A stretch of DNA of 7,065 nt. Source: an uncultured Thalassolituus sp. (lineage in GTDB: Bacteria > Pseudomonadota > Gammaproteobacteria > Pseudomonadales > Oceanobacteraceae). Positions 4,732 to 7,065 of this stretch are shown one piece after another; the first letter of the stretch is position 1; every line of letters begins with the position of its first letter. A program made the translations under genes and the position numbers. The DNA is taken from NCBI GenBank assembly GCA_913054055.1, contig CAJXIT010000182.1, forward strand, positions 1-7,065, written 5' to 3'. The notes under the pieces were generated by a model that worked only from the letters and a program-made list of their open reading frames with translations, made no database searches and was not told the DNA's origin.

Positions 4732-7065
4732 ATGAAGTATATGACTCTAGCAGCCGCTTCGCTCTTGATTTTAGCGGGTTGCGGTGGTGGCAGTGATGCA
4801 GAAATTACAATTGTGGTTACGCCTGCATCAGGTGTTGAAATAAGTGGTACACCGAATGAGAGTGTCACTGAAAATACGCTTTATAGTTTTACGCCTAATG
4901 TTTCAGCCGCTGGTGTTGGTACGGTTAATTTTTCAATTTCTAATAAACCTAGTTGGGCATCTTTTAATATTAGTGATGGGGAGTTAACGGGTACACCTGT
5001 TAATTCTGACATTGGGCTGTACTCTAATATTACGGTTACAGCCACAGACGATATAGAATCCTCAAGCATTGGCCCGTTTTCCATTACTGTAAATGCAGCT
5101 TCTAGCCCTACTGCCATTGTGATTTCTGGAGCACCAAGTGCTACTGTTGTTGAGAGCAATGCGTACAGTTTTACCCCTTCAATCTCAACACCTGCAAATG
5201 GTACTGCAGTATTTTCTATTTCAAATAAACCCAGTTGGGCAGCCTTTAATACGAGTAATGGAGCATTAACCGGTACACCAAGTAATTCACATGTGGGTGT
5301 ATTTTCTAATATCACAATTACAGCAACTGATGATTTAGGGGATTCCAGTATTGGCCCGTTTTCAATTACTGTATCAGCTGCAGGGAACCAAGCTCCAGTA
5401 CTGCTTGATCAAACCAAATCCAGTTTAGCATTTAGTTCAAATGTGGCTTTTACAGTAACCGCTTCTGATGCAGATTCTGCAGCCAGTACCTTTGTATATA
5501 ATGTGGTTTCAAACGCATCTCATGGCACGATTGTCATTACTGACCATGAAACCTCAGCCTTTGAATATCAACCGTCCACTGTGACAGGGATTAATGGGGA
5601 TAGTTTTACATTGGAATTGAGTGATGGTTCGGCTACTTCTGCAACCGCTACCGTAACATTGTCATTTAGTGACGCCAGCGCACCAGCATTAACATTATCT
5701 CCAAGTAATGGCGCAGCGAATGTCGCGGTGGATACGACTTTTATTATAACCTCGGACGACCCTTTAGATACCACTTCGATTACTTACAACGGTTCCGCAG
5801 GTGCTTGTACCGGCTCCCTGCAAATTTCAAAAGATAACTTTACTAATTGTATTGGCATCACGTCAGCTGTTGCATCGGATTTAAACCGAACCATCACTGT
5901 TACAGGTTCAGCTGATATTGATCATGGCTCCGAGTATAAAATCAAAGTGACCACAAGTGTCGATAATTTGTTAGGCGTGAGTCTCGCGTCCGATGTAACC
6001 AATACGTTTGATACAGCTAGTAATGGCTTATTAATTACAGAGATCGGCGAATCCTATTATTCTAATACTTTACGTTTTTTCGAGGTTTATAACCCAACGT
6101 CTTCTGCGGTAGATATGTCTGACTATACATTCAAGGCTAAATATTCTGATAGTGGGTCTGTTTATAATGCTCACGAGTTTTCATTACCTAGCGTCACTCT
6201 TTCTGCTGGTCAATATATTGTTATTAGAGCTCAAGATCCTAGTGTGACCTATCCGTCTAATAGCCGAGTCATTTATGTAAAAGATGGTACTAAGTTTCCG
6301 TACTGGACTAATAGTGGTTATATCGAGTTATTGAAATCAGGAGTCACAGAAGACTTTGTAACCTTTGGCGCTTCTTTTTCTCCCACTAATGCACCCGCCT
6401 GGAGTGAAACATATGCAGTGGCTTTACCTTCTGTAGCGGATCAGTATGGCCATAGTATTGGTCGAGACAGCTCCAATTCAGATAATAATGTTGAGAGTGA
6501 TTGGTCCTTGTATGACTTTGCAACCGTCGGAGGGGCAAATGACGTGACGTGTACCACAGATGCCGACGCCGACGGGATTCCAGATTGTAGCGAAGTATCA
6601 GGCAGTACGTTTGCGGGCCTGCCTCTTTATGATTGGGGTGCGAGAACGGGGCAGAAAGACATCTTTATCGAAGTGGATTATATGGATTCTACAAATGGAG
6701 GAGGGCAAGCGGCTGACGAAGGTATTACACCGCGTCAGGAAGCGTTACAAAATGTGGTGGATGCATTTTCAGCCCAAGGTATTGCCGTGCATTTTGATGT
6801 TGGGGATTTATATGATCAGGCCAGTGGTACTGACCCTGCAGATTTTGATTTAGGTGGCGGTGAAGAAGTACCATTCGTTGATGCAATGACGTTCAGTACA
6901 GCCACCAGTTTGTATGATTATAAATTAAGTTATATGGATTATGCTCGGATGCAAATCTTTCATTATTTGGTGTTTGCCAATACACAAACTGGTGTGCAAG
7001 GATCTTCGGGATTGGCTGAGCTATTTGGTAATGATTTGATTGTATCATTGGGTGAGTGGGGGCTA
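4732..7065 (+). CDS. Multidomain lipoprotein with Ig-like repeats, lamin-tail domain and predicted metalloprotease domain (runs off right edge)
   Basis: The frame is open from ATG 4732 to the window end, 778 codons. Residues 1-17 (MKYMTLAAASLLILAGC) are a lipoprotein signal with lipobox LAGC; Cys17 is the lipidation site, and Gly18 rather than Asp at +2 predicts outer-membrane sorting. Domains in order: two He_PIG-type Ig-like repeats (about 35-123 and 129-217); a cadherin-like domain (about 218-315); a Big_5/SbsA-like domain (about 316-427) with a possible Cys359-Cys373 disulfide; a lamin-tail domain (about 432-548: LLITEIGESYY, then FFEVYNPTSSAVDMSDYTF, then LSAGQYIVI); and an Asp-rich DADADGIPD loop (610-618) of calcium-binding type between Cys607 and Cys619. 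From about 630 the sequence (KDIFIEVDYMD; ALQNVVDAF; HFDVGDLYDQA; IFHYLVFANTQ; SSGLAELFGND; IVSLGEWG) matches my recollection of secreted bacterial proteins that continue into a zinc-metalloprotease HELGHNLGL motif; no zinc ligands are visible yet. ATG 4732 is preceded by GAAGG at 4715-4719. Function as a surface protease is inferred. Confidence 0.88.
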   Translation, partial: MKYMTLAAASLLILAGCGGGSDAEITIVVTPASGVEISGTPNESVTENTLYSFTPNVSAAGVGTVNFSISNKPSWASFNISDGELTGTPVNSDIGLYSNITVTATDDIESSSIGPFSITVNAASSPTAIVISGAPSATVVESNAYSFTPSISTPANGTAVFSISNKPSWAAFNTSNGALTGTPSNSHVGVFSNITITATDDLGDSSIGPFSITVSAAGNQAPVLLDQTKSSLAFSSNVAFTVTASDADSAASTFVYNVVSNASHGTIVITDHETSAFEYQPSTVTGINGDSFTLELSDGSATSATATVTLSFSDASAPALTLSPSNGAANVAVDTTFIITSDDPLDTTSITYNGSAGACTGSLQISKDNFTNCIGITSAVASDLNRTITVTGSADIDHGSEYKIKVTTSVDNLLGVSLASDVTNTFDTASNGLLITEIGESYYSNTLRFFEVYNPTSSAVDMSDYTFKAKYSDSGSVYNAHEFSLPSVTLSAGQYIVIRAQDPSVTYPSNSRVIYVKDGTKFPYWTNSGYIELLKSGVTEDFVTFGASFSPTNAPAWSETYAVALPSVADQYGHSIGRDSSNSDNNVESDWSLYDFATVGGANDVTCTTDADADGIPDCSEVSGSTFAGLPLYDWGARTGQKDIFIEVDYMDSTNGGGQAADEGITPRQEALQNVVDAFSAQGIAVHFDVGDLYDQASGTDPADFDLGGGEEVPFVDAMTFSTATSLYDYKLSYMDYARMQIFHYLVFANTQTGVQGSSGLAELFGNDLIVSLGEWGL
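4834..5382 (+). repeat. Tandem 282-bp repeat encoding two He_PIG domains
   Basis: Codons 35-123 and 129-217 of the lipoprotein gene align at a constant offset of 94 codons without gaps. By hand count, 57 of 87 aligned residues are identical (37-123 against 131-217). Shared blocks include YSFTP, FSISNKPSWA, LTGTP, SNIT, TATDD and SSIGPFSITV. Confidence 0.88.

Noticed and set aside
4881..5315. 144-codon open frame on the - strand
   Set aside because: It is antisense to the He_PIG repeats; its internally repetitive protein is the mirror of the + strand tandem repeat, and the + strand frame has a lipobox and recognisable domains.
6560..6853. 97-codon + strand open frame
   Set aside because: It lies in another frame inside the lipoprotein gene, whose own frame carries family motifs through this stretch; the alternative product is basic and has no recognisable motif.
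1..7065. Mobile element, CRISPR or tRNA content
   Set aside because: No transposase or integrase motifs, no regularly spaced repeat array, no tRNA-like cloverleaf and no flanking target-site duplications were recognised.

Overview
The window looks like chromosomal DNA from a free-living, probably marine gammaproteobacterium of the Oceanospirillales/Alteromonadales type. This rests on recalled family resemblance: an E. coli-type riboflavin synthase, a cytoplasmic FklB/FKBP22, a TauE/SafE permease, two AraC-type regulators, and a large outer-membrane lipoprotein with He_PIG, lamin-tail and metalloprotease-like parts. No species can be named from the sequence alone. There are no rRNA or tRNA genes, CRISPR arrays, transposases or integrases.

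Positions 1-2760 are a housekeeping block. The 5' end of a patatin-like phospholipase gene leaves the window at its left edge (- strand). Divergent from it is riboflavin synthase (216-833, +). It converges on a small glutaredoxin (903-1148, -), and the two share a strong bidirectional terminator. A TauE/SafE permease (1197-1946, +) and the FKBP-type prolyl isomerase fklB (2083-2697, +) follow; fklB ends in a clear intrinsic terminator.

Positions 2760-4740 are a regulatory block on the - strand. It holds a short stand-alone AraC-type DNA-binding protein (2908-3294) with its own terminator, then a seven-helix membrane protein with a C-terminal AraC domain (3506-4537). The 211-bp gap between them carries an unusual cluster of TGCANT words and a perfect 11-bp dyad.

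Positions 4732-7065 hold the most interesting gene, which is still open at the right edge (778 codons visible). It encodes a lipoprotein with two near-identical 94-residue Ig-like repeats, a cadherin-like domain, a Big_5-like domain, a lamin-tail domain, a calcium-binding-type Asp-rich loop, and the start of what looks like a zinc-metalloprotease domain whose HExxH motif should lie just past the window. It is divergent from the membrane AraC protein across a 194-bp gap containing a good sigma70-type promoter for the regulator and several dyads. The inferred unit is a membrane-embedded sensor/regulator paired with a surface-exposed protease. The link is positional only.
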